A DNA stretch of 64,000 bases from the NCBI RefSeq assembly GCF_027622875.1, contig NZ_JAPZVP010000015.1, positions 1 through 64,000 on the forward strand, given 5' to 3'. Under the pieces are notes generated by a model, which worked only from the letters and a program-made list of their open reading frames with translations, did not search any database and had not been told where the DNA came from. This document shows positions 46,479 through 55,311 of the stretch, piece after piece (within the stretch, counting starts at the first letter, position 1; each line of letters opens with the position of its first letter). A program made the translations under genes and the position numbers. The stretch is from Glycomyces luteolus (GTDB taxonomy: Bacteria; Actinomycetota; Actinomycetes; Mycobacteriales; Micromonosporaceae).

Positions 46479-47918
46479 TCACGCTTCGGACACTCCCGCC
46501 TCACCCTTCGCACGCCTCGCTGCTTTATCCGAGACGGTGCCCGGGCGCTTCTTGGCGACCCAGCCGGTGAGCACGGCCTGGCGGGCGCGGGCGACGCCGA
46601 GGTCGCCGGGTTCGACGTCCTTGACGATGGTGGACCCGGCGGCGACGTAGGCGCCGTCGCCGACGCTGACGGGGGCGACCAGCACGGTGTCGCAGCCGAT
46701 GAACGCGGCCTCGCCGATCTCGGTGCGGTGCTTGTGGACGCCGTCGTAGTTGGCGGTGATGACGCCGCAGCCGATGTTGGCCTTGGCGCCGACGGTGGCG
46801 TCGCCGAGGTAGGCGAGGTGGTTGGCCTTCGCGCCGGGGCCGATCTCGGCATTCTTGGTCTCGACGAACGCGCCGATCTGGGACTGCTCGGCGAGCTTCG
46901 AAGCGGGGCGCAGGTGCGCGAACGGGCCGACGTGGGCGCCCTCACCGATGTGGGACTGGTCGGCGTGGCTGCGGACGACGACGGCGCCCGCGCCGACGAT
47001 CGTGTCGGTGAGCGTCGTGTCCGGGCCGATCTCGGCGCCGGAGTCGACGGCCGTGGCGCCCTTGAGCTGCACGCCGGGGCGGATGAGCACGTCGGGGGCG
47101 ACCTTGGCGGTGGCGTCGATCCAGGTGGTCTCGGGGTCCTCGAGGGTGACGCCCGACTTCATCAGCTCGGTGTTGATGCGCTGCTGCATGATGCGGCGCA
47201 GCCCGGCGAGCTGTGCCCGGTCGTTGCAGGCCAGGACCTCGGTGGGGTCGTCGACGACGACGGCGCCGATGGGGTGCCCGGCTTCGCGGGCGAGTTCGAG
47301 CACGTCGGTGAGGTAGAGCTCGCCTTGGTCGTTGGCAGAGGTGAGCTTGGACAGCTGCTCGCGCAGGACCTGCACGTCGAAGGCGTAGGTGCCGGAGTTG
47401 ATCTCGCGGATGGCGAGTTCGTCGAGTTCGGCGTCGCGGTGCTCGACGTTGCGGAGGACGTTGCCCTCGCCGTCGCGCACGATGCGTCCGAACCCGGTGG
47501 GGTCGTCGACTTCGGCGGTGAGGACGGTGACGGCGTGGCGGGCCTTCTCGTGGACCTCGACCAGTTCGGTCAGGGTGCTGCGGCGCATGAGGGGGGCGTC
47601 GCCGCAGAGGACGACGACGGTGCCCTCGAGGTCGGGGTAGGCCTCCAGCGCGGTGCGCACGGCGTGGCCGGTGCCGAGCTGCTCGGTCTGGAGCACGGTC
47701 TCGGCGTCGGGGGCGGCCTTGTCGAGGAACGCGGTGACCTGGTCGGCCGCGGCGCCGACGACCACGATGCGGTGGTCGGGCTGGAAGGACTTGGTGCTGC
47801 GGAGGACGTGCCCCAGCAGGGTCCGGCCCAGGAGTTCATGAAGGACCTTGGGTTTCGCCGACTTCATGCGGGTGCCCAGGCCAGCGGCCAGGATGATCGC
47901 CGAACGCTCACTGCTCAT
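46479..47918 (-). CDS. glmU: Bifunctional UDP-N-acetylglucosamine diphosphorylase / glucosamine-1-phosphate N-acetyltransferase
   Basis: 479 aa. The uridyltransferase domain (about 1-235) starts with LAAGLGTRMKSAKPKVLH. The C-terminal left-handed beta-helix (about 255-460) is a run of hexapeptide repeats (such as IGCGVITANYDGVHK). The product UDP-GlcNAc feeds peptidoglycan and the surface glycans. ATG 47918 was chosen ahead of the nucleotide motif; it has no strong ribosome-binding site. It is divergent from the sugar ABC operon. Confidence 0.95.
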   Translation of the reverse strand: MSSERSAIILAAGLGTRMKSAKPKVLHELLGRTLLGHVLRSTKSFQPDHRIVVVGAAADQVTAFLDKAAPDAETVLQTEQLGTGHAVRTALEAYPDLEGTVVVLCGDAPLMRRSTLTELVEVHEKARHAVTVLTAEVDDPTGFGRIVRDGEGNVLRNVEHRDAELDELAIREINSGTYAFDVQVLREQLSKLTSANDQGELYLTDVLELAREAGHPIGAVVVDDPTEVLACNDRAQLAGLRRIMQQRINTELMKSGVTLEDPETTWIDATAKVAPDVLIRPGVQLKGATAVDSGAEIGPDTTLTDTIVGAGAVVVRSHADQSHIGEGAHVGPFAHLRPASKLAEQSQIGAFVETKNAEIGPGAKANHLAYLGDATVGAKANIGCGVITANYDGVHKHRTEIGEAAFIGCDTVLVAPVSVGDGAYVAAGSTIVKDVEPGDLGVARARQAVLTGWVAKKRPGTVSDKAARRAKGEAGVSEA

Positions 47919-48049
47919 GATGGGCCATGGTAGTCGGTGGCCGAGCGGTGAACGGCCCGACCCGGGGACCCGCGCCGTCACCGAATCGTTACGAATGGAA
48001 GACGTTCTCCATCGCCCTGACACTTGTGCGAGCTGCGTCACTCATCATA

Positions 48050-48063
48050 TGTTGCAGACAACA
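48050..48063. promoter_or_regulatory. Candidate operator for the sugar ABC operon
   Basis: An inverted repeat TGTTG-CAGA-CAACA lies 23 bp before the binding-protein ATG. ROK-family repressors often bind AT-rich inverted repeats there, so the ROK protein at 51223 is the plausible ligand. This is inferred from symmetry and position. Confidence 0.4.
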
Positions 48064-48085
48064 ACAAACCTCGGAGGTACCTCTC

Positions 48086-49183
48086 ATGCACCTTCTCAGC
48101 AGCTCCCGCCCTCGAATCGCATTGGCCGCCGCCACCGGCGCGGTCCTCGCCCTGACCCTCACCGCCTGCGGGCAAGACGGCGGCGGAGGCGGGGACGACG
48201 CCCCCCTCATCGGCGTCATCCTCCCCGACTCGGCCTCCTCGGACCGGTGGGAGACCGCCGACCGCAAATACCTCGAAGCCGCATTCGAAGCGGCCGGCGT
48301 CGAATACGACATCCAGAACGCCCAAGGCAGCCGCGAGGACTTCCAGACCATCGCCGACCAGATGCTCACCAAGGGCGCCGACGTGCTGGTGACTGTGAAC
48401 CTCGACTCGGGTACCGGCAAGACCGTCATCGAGAAGGCCAAATCCCAGGGTGTGGCCACCATCGACTACGACCGGCTCACCGAGGACGGCGGCGCCGACT
48501 ACTACGTGAGCTTCGACAACGAGCAGGTCGGCGTGCTCCAGGGCGAGGGCCTCGTCTCCTGCCTCGAAGGCGTCGCCAATCCGCTTGTGGCCGAACTCAA
48601 CGGGTCCCCCACCGACAACAACGCGACCCTGTTCAAGGCCGGGTACGACTCCGTGCTCCAGCCGCTCTACGACGCCGGCACCTTCACCAAGGGCCCCGAC
48701 GAATGGGTGCCCGACTGGGACAACGCCCAGGGCGGCACGCTCTTCGAGCAGATGCTCACCGACACCGGCACCGAGGTCGACGGCGTGCTCGCCGCGAACG
48801 ACGGCCTGGCGCACGCGGTCATCACGGTGCTCGAGCGCAACAACCTCAACGGGACCGTCCCGGTGACCGGGCAGGACGCCACCATCCAGGGCCTGCAGAA
48901 CATCCTCACCGGCGACCAGTGCATGACCGTCTACAAGGCGATCGAGGAGGAGGCGAACGCCGCCGCCGAACTCGCCGTGGCCCTTGCGAACGGCGAGAAG
49001 CCCGAGACGGACGCCAGCGTCACCGACCCCGTGAGCGGGGCCGAGGTGCCCTCCGTGCTGCTCGAACCCGTCGCCATCACCATCGAGAACATCCAGACGG
49101 TCGTCGACGACGGCTTCGCCGACCCGGCGGAGCTGTGCGCCGGCGAGTACGCGGCGCTCTGCACCGAGCACGGGATCGGATAG
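48086..49183 (+). CDS. Sugar ABC transporter substrate-binding lipoprotein (XylF-like)
   Basis: 365 aa. The signal peptide ends with lipobox LTAC (Cys28). The mature part is a type-I periplasmic-binding fold: IGVILPDSASSDRWETAD, GADVLVTVNLDS, DYDRLTEDGGADYYVSFDN and AANDGLAHAVI. The D-xylose-binding branch is the best guess; ribose or other pentoses are possible. ATG 48086 has GGAGG 7 nt upstream. It starts the operon with ATPase and permease. Confidence 0.88.
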   Translation: MHLLSSSRPRIALAAATGAVLALTLTACGQDGGGGGDDAPLIGVILPDSASSDRWETADRKYLEAAFEAAGVEYDIQNAQGSREDFQTIADQMLTKGADVLVTVNLDSGTGKTVIEKAKSQGVATIDYDRLTEDGGADYYVSFDNEQVGVLQGEGLVSCLEGVANPLVAELNGSPTDNNATLFKAGYDSVLQPLYDAGTFTKGPDEWVPDWDNAQGGTLFEQMLTDTGTEVDGVLAANDGLAHAVITVLERNNLNGTVPVTGQDATIQGLQNILTGDQCMTVYKAIEEEANAAAELAVALANGEKPETDASVTDPVSGAEVPSVLLEPVAITIENIQTVVDDGFADPAELCAGEYAALCTEHGIG

Positions 49184-49189
49184 AGCACC

Positions 49190-49960
49190 GTGTTCCTAGA
49201 GCTCACCGGACTCTCGAAGCGCTTCGGACCGGTCGAGGTCCTCTCCGACGTCGATCTCGCGATCGACGCCGGAGAGGTCTGCGCCCTCGTCGGCGACAAC
49301 GGCGCCGGAAAGTCCACACTGGTCAAATGCGTGGCCGGGATCCACGCCATCGACGGCGGCGCCATCACCGTCGACGGCGAGACCCGCACCATCTCCGGGC
49401 CGCGCGACGCCGCGGCCCTCGGCATCGAGGTCGTCTACCAGGACCTCGCCCTCTGCGACAACCTCGACGTCGTCGAGAACCTGTTCCTCGGCAGGGAAAA
49501 GGTCCGCGGCATGGTCCTCGACGACGACGCCATGGAGCACCTGGCGGCGGAGACGCTGTCGTCGCTCGCGGTGCGCACCATCCGGAACCTGCGACAGCCC
49601 GTGGCGAGCCTCTCGGGAGGCCAGCGCCAGACCGTGGCCATCGCCAAAGCGGTGCTGTGGAACTCGCGGCTGGTCATCCTCGACGAGCCGACCGCCGCGC
49701 TCGGCGTGGCCCAGACCCGGCAGGTGCTCGAACTCATCCGGCGCCTCGCCGACCAGGGCCTGGCCGTCCTCTACATCTCCCATAACCTCAACGACGTCTT
49801 CGCCGTGGCCGACCGGATCGCCGCCCTGTACCTGGGCCGGATGGCGGCGGTGCTCGACGCCGCCGACGCCACCCAGTCGCAGGTGGTCGAACTCATCACC
49901 AGCGGCCGGTCCGGATCGCTCGGACTCGGCGCCGCCGACACGAATGGAGCCCGGCCGTGA
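49190..49960 (+). CDS. Sugar ABC transporter ATP-binding protein (single domain)
   Basis: 256 aa. Walker A is GDNGAGKS, the signature LSGGQRQ, Walker B VILDEPTAAL, and the switch His is in YISHNLNDVF. Unlike RbsA or XylG of enterics there is only one nucleotide-binding domain, so it should work as a homodimer; this is the usual actinobacterial form. The GTG at 49190 follows the binding protein by 6 nt. Its stop overlaps the permease start. Confidence 0.9.
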   Translation: MFLELTGLSKRFGPVEVLSDVDLAIDAGEVCALVGDNGAGKSTLVKCVAGIHAIDGGAITVDGETRTISGPRDAAALGIEVVYQDLALCDNLDVVENLFLGREKVRGMVLDDDAMEHLAAETLSSLAVRTIRNLRQPVASLSGGQRQTVAIAKAVLWNSRLVILDEPTAALGVAQTRQVLELIRRLADQGLAVLYISHNLNDVFAVADRIAALYLGRMAAVLDAADATQSQVVELITSGRSGSLGLGAADTNGARP

Positions 49961-51219
49961 GCACTCAAGTCGAATCCCGGCCCGAGGCCGGGACCGAGCC
50001 GGGCGCGGTGCGCGCCGTCGCCGACCACGTCAAGGGCTACTGGGCGGAGGTCCGATCCGGCGAGGTGGGGGCGCTGCCGGCCGTCGCCGGGATCATCGCG
50101 CTGTGCGTGTTCTTCGGGATCTCGCAGCCGGTGTTCCTCTCGGTGGGGAACCTCGCGAACCTCTTCGGGCAGGGCGCGGCCGTCGCATGCATCGCCATGG
50201 GGCTCGTGTTCGTGCTGGTCATCGGCGAGATCGACCTTTCAGCGGGGTTCGCCTCGGGCGTGTGCGCGGCGATCATGGCGGTGATCCTCACGAACTGGGG
50301 GATGCCGTGGCCGCTCGCGATCGGCGCGGCCATCGCCACGGGCGTGGTGATCGGGCTGCTGCTGGGGACGCTGGTGGTGAAGCTCGGCATCCCGTCGTTC
50401 GTGGTGACGCTCGCGGCGTTCCTGGCGTTCCAGGGCATCGTGCTCATGATCCTCGAAGAGGGCAGCAACATCACCATCCACAACGAGACGGTGAAGGCCG
50501 TCGCGGGCGGGAACCTGGAGCGCTGGCAGGGCTGGACGCTGCTGGTGCTCACGATCGCCGCCTACGGTGCGCTGCAGATGAACCGGTGGCGGCGGCGGGT
50601 GGCGCGATCGCTCGTGCACGAGCCGCTCGCGGTCGTGGCGGCGCGGATCGCGTCGCTCGGGGCGCTGCTGACGGCGACGGTGTTCCTGCTCAACCTGGAG
50701 CGCTCGGCCAATCCGCAGATCATCTCCCTCACCGGCGTGCCGGTGGTGGTCGTGATCCTCGGGGCGCTGTTCGCGGTGTGGACGTTCGTGCTGCACCGCA
50801 CCAGGTTCGGGCGGCATCTCTATGCGGTGGGCGGGAACCGGGAGGCGGCGGTGCGCGCGGGCGTGAACGTCGACCGGGTGCGCATCGCGGCGTTCGTGAT
50901 CTGCTCGGGGATGGCCGCGATCGGCGGGATCGTCGCGGCTTCGCGCGCGGCCTCGGTGGACCCCAACACGGGCGGGTCCAATGTGCTCCTGCTTTCTGTG
51001 GGGGCGGCGGTCATCGGCGGTGCTAGCCTCTTCGGTGGCAAGGGCACGGTGCGGGCGGCCCTGCTGGGAGGAGCGGTCGTGGCGATCATCAACAACGGCA
51101 TGGGCCTGATGGGGTTGAGCGCCGGGGTGCGGTTCGGCGTGACCGGCGCGGTGCTGCTGCTCGCGGCGGGCGTCGACGCCATGTCCCGGGGCCGGGGCAA
51201 GCTCTTCGGCAGGCACTGA
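49957..51219 (+). CDS. Sugar ABC transporter permease (XylH-like)
   Basis: 420 aa with about ten membrane segments. EIDLSAGFASGVCAAIMAVILT is the conserved cytoplasmic loop/helix of sugar permeases, and YAVGGNREAAVRAGVNVDRVR the ATPase-coupling EAA-like loop. The GTG overlaps the ATPase stop by 4 nt (GTGA). The protein is longer than RbsC (about 320 aa), as in XylH. Confidence 0.9.
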   Translation: MSTQVESRPEAGTEPGAVRAVADHVKGYWAEVRSGEVGALPAVAGIIALCVFFGISQPVFLSVGNLANLFGQGAAVACIAMGLVFVLVIGEIDLSAGFASGVCAAIMAVILTNWGMPWPLAIGAAIATGVVIGLLLGTLVVKLGIPSFVVTLAAFLAFQGIVLMILEEGSNITIHNETVKAVAGGNLERWQGWTLLVLTIAAYGALQMNRWRRRVARSLVHEPLAVVAARIASLGALLTATVFLLNLERSANPQIISLTGVPVVVVILGALFAVWTFVLHRTRFGRHLYAVGGNREAAVRAGVNVDRVRIAAFVICSGMAAIGGIVAASRAASVDPNTGGSNVLLLSVGAAVIGGASLFGGKGTVRAALLGGAVVAIINNGMGLMGLSAGVRFGVTGAVLLLAAGVDAMSRGRGKLFGRH

Positions 51220-51222
51220 CCG

Positions 51223-52311
51223 GTGGCCCTGCCTCCGGCCGTGGAGCTGCGGCGGCGCAACCGCGCGGCACTGCTCGAGCAGCTCCACCGGCACGGCCCC
51301 CAGACCCGCGCCGCGCTCACGGAGGCGTTGGAGCTCAACCGGTCCACGATCGGCGCGCTGGCGACCGACCTCGCCGAATCGGGGCACTTGCAGGAGACGA
51401 CGGGGCAGTCGACCGGCTCGGCCGGTCGGCCCTCGACGCTCGTCGCGTGCGTGCCGCAGTCGATCACGGTGGCGGCGGTCGAGATCCGCGCCGACCGGCT
51501 GCGGTTCGCGCTGGTCGGGCTCGGCGGCGAGGTGCTGGAGCGGTCGGAGACGGCGCTCGAGGACGGCGACGACCCGGTGTCGGCCGTCGCGGTGATCACC
51601 GGCGGCAAGGCCGGGGACGCGGTCGACGCGGTCGCGGCGATGCCCGGCCTGGTCGACGAGGGCACGGTCGCGCATTCGACGGAGCTGGGCTGGGTCGACC
51701 GGGATGTGGCCGCGGATCTGGAGGCGGCGACCGGCCGGGAGTGGCAGGTCGTCGACACGGCGACCGCCGCGGCGGTCGGCGAATGGTCGCGCGGGGACGC
51801 GCACGAGGCCCGGAAACTGCTCTACCTGCACGGCGGGCGAGGCCTGACGGCCGGGCTCGTGATCGAGGGCCGCTCGCAGCGCGGCGGGTCGATCCAGTTG
51901 GGGCACATCGTGGTCGAGCCGGGCGGGCGCGAATGCGCCTGCGGGTTGCGCGGGTGTCTGGAGGCGGAGATGGAGGCCTTCGTATTCGCGGAGGACATCG
52001 AGAACGCCACGCTCGCCGCGGGCATGGGCGACGCGGCGGCCCGCGACCGGCTGCGTCGCTCGGGCGAGGACCTGGGCCGGGCGCTGGGCGCGGTCGTGAC
52101 GGCGACGGGACCTGATGAGATCCTGTTCGGCGGCTGGCTGCGGGAGCTGTACCTGTCGACGGCCGCGCCGGTGCGTTCGGCGCTGGCGGAGACGACGCTG
52201 CCGCATCTGCGTTCCAAACTGCGACTGCGCACGCCGGTGCTGGGCGACGAGGGCGCGCTCATGGGCGCTGCCGAGACGGGCTTCGCGGCGGTCTTCGACC
52301 GGATGCGCTGA
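51223..52311 (+). CDS. ROK-family transcriptional regulator
   Basis: 362 aa. An N-terminal winged helix (about 15-65, TRAALTEALELNRSTIGALATDL) is followed by the ROK sugar-binding domain. The zinc-like motif CACGLRGCLE is at about 243-252. There is no obvious intact kinase DGxGTG Asp, in line with a repressor. It starts 3 nt after the permease, so it is in the operon it probably controls, responding to the transported sugar (XylR-type). Confidence 0.9.
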   Translation: MALPPAVELRRRNRAALLEQLHRHGPQTRAALTEALELNRSTIGALATDLAESGHLQETTGQSTGSAGRPSTLVACVPQSITVAAVEIRADRLRFALVGLGGEVLERSETALEDGDDPVSAVAVITGGKAGDAVDAVAAMPGLVDEGTVAHSTELGWVDRDVAADLEAATGREWQVVDTATAAAVGEWSRGDAHEARKLLYLHGGRGLTAGLVIEGRSQRGGSIQLGHIVVEPGGRECACGLRGCLEAEMEAFVFAEDIENATLAAGMGDAAARDRLRRSGEDLGRALGAVVTATGPDEILFGGWLRELYLSTAAPVRSALAETTLPHLRSKLRLRTPVLGDEGALMGAAETGFAAVFDRMR

Positions 52312-52418
52312 GCGCTCGCGTCTTGTTCGAAACGCGCAGTGTCATACCCGCGCGGGAGGATTGATTTTCGGGGGTCCCCCGATGGTCCGATTTGACCGGA
52401 TTCATGTTGGGGGTGGGT

Positions 52419-52493
52419 TGGCTGGCCCGCCAGGACTCGAACCTGAAATGACTGAACCAAAATCAGTAGTGTTGCCAATTACACCACGGGCCA
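52419..52493 (-). tRNA. tRNA-Gln (UUG)
   Basis: Read on the minus strand: 7-bp acceptor TGGCCCG/CGGGCCA, anticodon stem ACTGA/TCAGT around loop TTTTGGT (anticodon TTG), T arm with GGTTCGAGTCC. Discriminator G and an encoded CCA (52419-52421) complete the 3' end. It stands alone between the ROK gene and the paralogous membrane-protein genes. Confidence 0.95.
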
Positions 52494-52685
52494 TCGCGGG
52501 CGACACCTGTCGGCGGCCCGCGCGCAGCCATTCTAGCAGTCGGGACGCGCACCTCCCCCGCCCTCCGAGGCCGCCCGCCCTGCCAGGGCGGTAGGCGAAC
52601 CGGAACTCGGGTCAGGGGCGGGCGATTCACAGGTGGGCGGGGCAGCCCTAGCGTTTTCCCGTGCGGTGCAATCCGGGCGACTCGG

Positions 52686-53372
52686 CTACGGACCCGACCA
52701 CACGTGCTTCGGCACCTGGGCGAGCACCTGGTGCAGGAACTCCGCGTAGTAGAAGACCTCCTGCGGGTCGAGCCGACCCGGCCGGAAGGTCATCAGCCAC
52801 GCGCCCTCGAAACGCCAGCGGATCGTGTGCGCTCGAGGATCCGCGAGCATCCACTCCATCGTGCGCGGGTGGATCACGTCGTGGGCGAACCGCGGGCTCG
52901 GCGAAACGATCTTGAACTTGTCGTTGAAAGCCTGGTGCTCGAATTCGAGGTCCTTGTCGAACCGCCGCGTCAGCGCGTTCTCATGCGCTATGTCGAGCAG
53001 CGGCCGCATCGCGGGCAGGCTGATCGCGACCACCTGGTAGTCGTGGGTGCTCTGCGAGTCGCCGCTGCTGACGCGGTACCTGAGCTGGAAGCAGTGCAGG
53101 TGCACGTCCCGGAACGTGCCGCGCAGGACGTCGAGCGCTTCGTGGCCGCTGCCGGTCGTGAACGGCGCCTGCCGCGAGAGCCCCAGCGCGGACTGGTCCT
53201 TCGGCCAGTACTGGAAGCCGTGCAGGGCGGCCCAGGCCGTGAGCCGGGCGATGTGCCGCTGCCGCGCCCGCCTCGTGTGGACGATCGCGAACCCGACGGC
53301 CAGGCCGGGTATGCCGACGCACAGCGACAGCAGGACGGAAGCGATCATCGCGCCGGTGACGGCCTCGGTCAC
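52686..53372 (-). CDS. Membrane-anchored protein of unknown function, paralogue 1
   Basis: 228 aa. One N-terminal membrane helix (about 8-31) is followed by Arg-rich RRARQRH and a soluble domain with FQYWPKDQSALGLS, RRFDKDLEFEHQAFNDKFKI, RTMEWML, WRFEGAWLMTF and a final LAQVPKHVW. These blocks are shared with the next gene upstream (53513-54202). The GTG at 53372 has AAGGAGG 5 nt before it. Family not recognised. Confidence 0.8.
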   Translation of the reverse strand: MTEAVTGAMIASVLLSLCVGIPGLAVGFAIVHTRRARQRHIARLTAWAALHGFQYWPKDQSALGLSRQAPFTTGSGHEALDVLRGTFRDVHLHCFQLRYRVSSGDSQSTHDYQVVAISLPAMRPLLDIAHENALTRRFDKDLEFEHQAFNDKFKIVSPSPRFAHDVIHPRTMEWMLADPRAHTIRWRFEGAWLMTFRPGRLDPQEVFYYAEFLHQVLAQVPKHVWSGP

Positions 53373-53407
53373 AGCCCCTCCTTCGCCCCCGCTGGGCGGA
53401 ACGCCGC

Positions 53408-53507
53408 CGGGGGGCGGGGGGGGGGGCGGGCCCCCGGGGCGGGGGGGGGGGGGGCCCCCCGGGGGGGCTCACCCCCCGGGGCCCTCGTGTTCCCCCCCCC
53501 CCCGGCG
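53408..53507. other. Homopolymeric G/C tract
   Basis: This 100-bp stretch between the two paralogous genes is almost only G and C in long runs, including 14 G (53441-53454) and 12 C (53492-53503). No gene or ordinary terminator is visible. It could form quadruplexes, but it also looks like low-quality or poly-G sequencing sequence. Confidence 0.7.
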
Positions 53508-53512
53508 GGTCG

Positions 53513-54202
53513 TCAGTGGTTGGCCCAAACGTGTTTGGGCACCTGAGCGAGGATGTCGATCAGGAAGTCCGCGTAGAAGAAGACCTCTTCGAGCTTGAGC
53601 GCTCCCGACCGGAAGGTCATGAGCCAAGGCCCTTCGAAACGCCACGGGTAGGAGCGGGCGCGCTGGTCCTGCAGCATCCACTCCATGGTGCGGGCGTGGA
53701 TGATGTCGTACGCGAACCGGCGGTTCGGCGACTTGATCCGGAAGAAGTCGTTGAACGCCTGGTTCTCGAAGTCGATGTCCTTCGCGAACCGCTTGGTCAG
53801 GAAGTTCTCCTGGCCGATGTCCAGCAGCGGCCGCGCGGTCGGCAGACCGATCGCCACCACCTGGTGGTTGAACGTCTTCCTCTCCTTGCCGCTGCCGGTC
53901 GAGTACTGGTACTGGAAGAACACGATGTGCACGTTCTTGTACATGCCGCGGAAGACGTCGATGCCCTTGCGCGAGTGGCCCTCGTTGAAGGGGTCTTCAG
54001 TGGACAGCCCGGTCACCGAGTTGTCGCTGGGCTCGTAGTGGAAGCCGTACTGGGCCGCCCAGGCCCGGTACATCGCGATCTTCTTCTGCCTGGCGCGCCA
54101 GGCGAAGTACGCGCCGGCGCCGACCACGAGCAGGCACAGAACGTAAGCCCACCAAGGCATGTCGCCGCTGCTGCTGCTCGAGGCGAGCAGTGTCTCGTTC
54201 AC
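53513..54202 (-). CDS. Membrane-anchored protein of unknown function, paralogue 2
   Basis: 229 aa. One N-terminal membrane helix (about 17-36) after a Ser-rich start is followed by RARQKK and a domain matching its neighbour: YEPSDNSVTGLS, RRFAKDIDFENQAFNDFF (Phe/Asp-rich), RTMEWML, WRFEGPWLMTF, LAQVPKHVWANH. The two are a tandem duplication about as diverged as ordinary paralogues. The C-terminus is very close to the G/C tract at 53408-53507. Function unknown. Confidence 0.82.
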   Translation of the reverse strand: MNETLLASSSSSGDMPWWAYVLCLLVVGAGAYFAWRARQKKIAMYRAWAAQYGFHYEPSDNSVTGLSTEDPFNEGHSRKGIDVFRGMYKNVHIVFFQYQYSTGSGKERKTFNHQVVAIGLPTARPLLDIGQENFLTKRFAKDIDFENQAFNDFFRIKSPNRRFAYDIIHARTMEWMLQDQRARSYPWRFEGPWLMTFRSGALKLEEVFFYADFLIDILAQVPKHVWANH

Positions 54203-54241
54203 TGGGGTGGTTCCTTCTTACGGGCTTTTCAGGGCTGTTTC

Positions 54242-54261
54242 ACGGCTCGCAAGCGTCGCCG
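54242..54261 (+). repeat. Dispersed intergenic 20-nt repeat, copy B
   Basis: ACGGCTCGCAAGCGTCGCCG differs by one base from the copy at 56751. It lies in the gap between the lemA stop and the start of the paralogue 2 gene. A partial second copy follows at about 54276. Confidence 0.5.
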
Positions 54262-54355
54262 AGGGTGATGATTTGCGGCTCCCAAGCTTCCGCGAAGCGC
54301 GCTGATGCACGCCTCACGTGCGTCGGCGAACGGGAATCGAGTCGGGGGCGGCGTA

Positions 54356-55231
54356 CTACCGGCCGTAGGGCTGCTGGCCGTATCCGGGCTGCTGCGGCTG
54401 CTGGGGCTGCTGCGGGTAGCCCGGCTGGGGCTGGCCGTAGCCGGGCTGCGGGGCGCCGTAACCGGGCTGGGGCTGCTGCCCGTAGCCGGGCTGCGGGGCG
54501 GGCTGGCCGTAGCCGGGCTGCTGCGGAGGCTGCTGCTGGTAGCCGACCTGCTGCGGCTGGCCGTAAGGCATCTGGCCGGGCGCGGGCTGCGGCGGCATCT
54601 GCTGTTGCTGCTGAGCCGGGGGCTGCTGCATGTAGGCGGGCTGGCCCATGTCGCGCATCTTCGGGGCCGTGCGGGCCGCCGGGTTGTCCAGCTCGAAGTA
54701 CTCCTCGGGCTTGAAGCCGCCCATCTTCGCCGAGATGGACCCGGGGAAGACCTGCAACGCGGTGTTGTACTCGCGCACGTTCGCGTTGTAGAACCGGCGC
54801 GGGGCCGCGATGCGGTTCTCGGTCTCGGTGATCTCCTGCTGGAGCTGGAGGAAGTTCTGGTTGGTCTGCAGGGCCGGGTACGACTCCTGCATGTGGATCA
54901 CGCCGCGGATGGCGTTTCCGAGCTGGCCTTCGGCCGCGCCCTGCTGGGCGTGGCCCGCGTTCGGGTCCTGCCGGGTCTGCATCGCCATCGCGCGCGCCTC
55001 GGCGACCTGCCGCAGCGTGGCGTTCTCGGAGCCCGCGGCCTGCTGCACCACGTACATGAGGTTGTCCAGCAGGTCGTACCGGCGCTGGAGCTCGACATCG
55101 ATCTGCGCCCAAGACTCCTGGGTGATGTTGCGCATTCGCACCAGTTTGTTGCGGCCGCCGAGGGCGGCGAACACCAGGATCAGGCCGATCAACAACAGGA
55201 GGATCAGGATCCAGACGATTGGGTTGTCCAT
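54356..55231 (-). CDS. LemA family protein with PGYGQP-type repeat tail
   Basis: 291 aa. An N-terminal membrane anchor (about 4-24) is followed by the LemA helical bundle (about 25-185) with RRYDLLDNLMYVVQ, AEGQLGNAIRG and FYNANVREYNTALQVFPGS. The tail (about 200-291) is tandem PGYGQPQ/PQQP repeats, low complexity. LemA proteins are of unknown function in the membrane. ATG 55231 was chosen at the TM start. It follows glmM by 80 bp. Confidence 0.88.
   Translation of the reverse strand: MDNPIVWILILLLLIGLILVFAALGGRNKLVRMRNITQESWAQIDVELQRRYDLLDNLMYVVQQAAGSENATLRQVAEARAMAMQTRQDPNAGHAQQGAAEGQLGNAIRGVIHMQESYPALQTNQNFLQLQQEITETENRIAAPRRFYNANVREYNTALQVFPGSISAKMGGFKPEEYFELDNPAARTAPKMRDMGQPAYMQQPPAQQQQQMPPQPAPGQMPYGQPQQVGYQQQPPQQPGYGQPAPQPGYGQQPQPGYGAPQPGYGQPQPGYPQQPQQPQQPGYGQQPYGR
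54370..54560 (-). repeat. In-frame tandem repeat encoding PGYGQPQ-type units in lemA
   Basis: The coding sequence repeats a CCGTAGCCGGGCTG-like unit (plus strand) of about 21-27 nt. It is coding low complexity, not a CRISPR. Copy number may vary between strains. Confidence 0.7.
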
Positions 55232-55259
55232 AGAGCGTGAGCTTAGTGCATCTATGCCA

Positions 55260-55290
55260 ACGGGAGGGCACCGCTCAGGAGCCCTCCCGT
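55260..55290 (-). terminator. Hairpin after glmM
   Basis: Arms ACGGGAGGGC / GCCCTCCCGT (10 bp) with an 11-nt loop begin 21 bp past the glmM stop, ahead of lemA. No T-run, so it may attenuate rather than fully stop transcription. Confidence 0.5.
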
Positions 55291-55311
55291 CGCGCAAGAA
55301 TATGGTCGAAA

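Noticed and set aside
54370-54560. Regular repeats that could be mistaken for a CRISPR
   Set aside because: They are in-frame PGYGQPQ codons of LemA with no spacers and no cas genes nearby.
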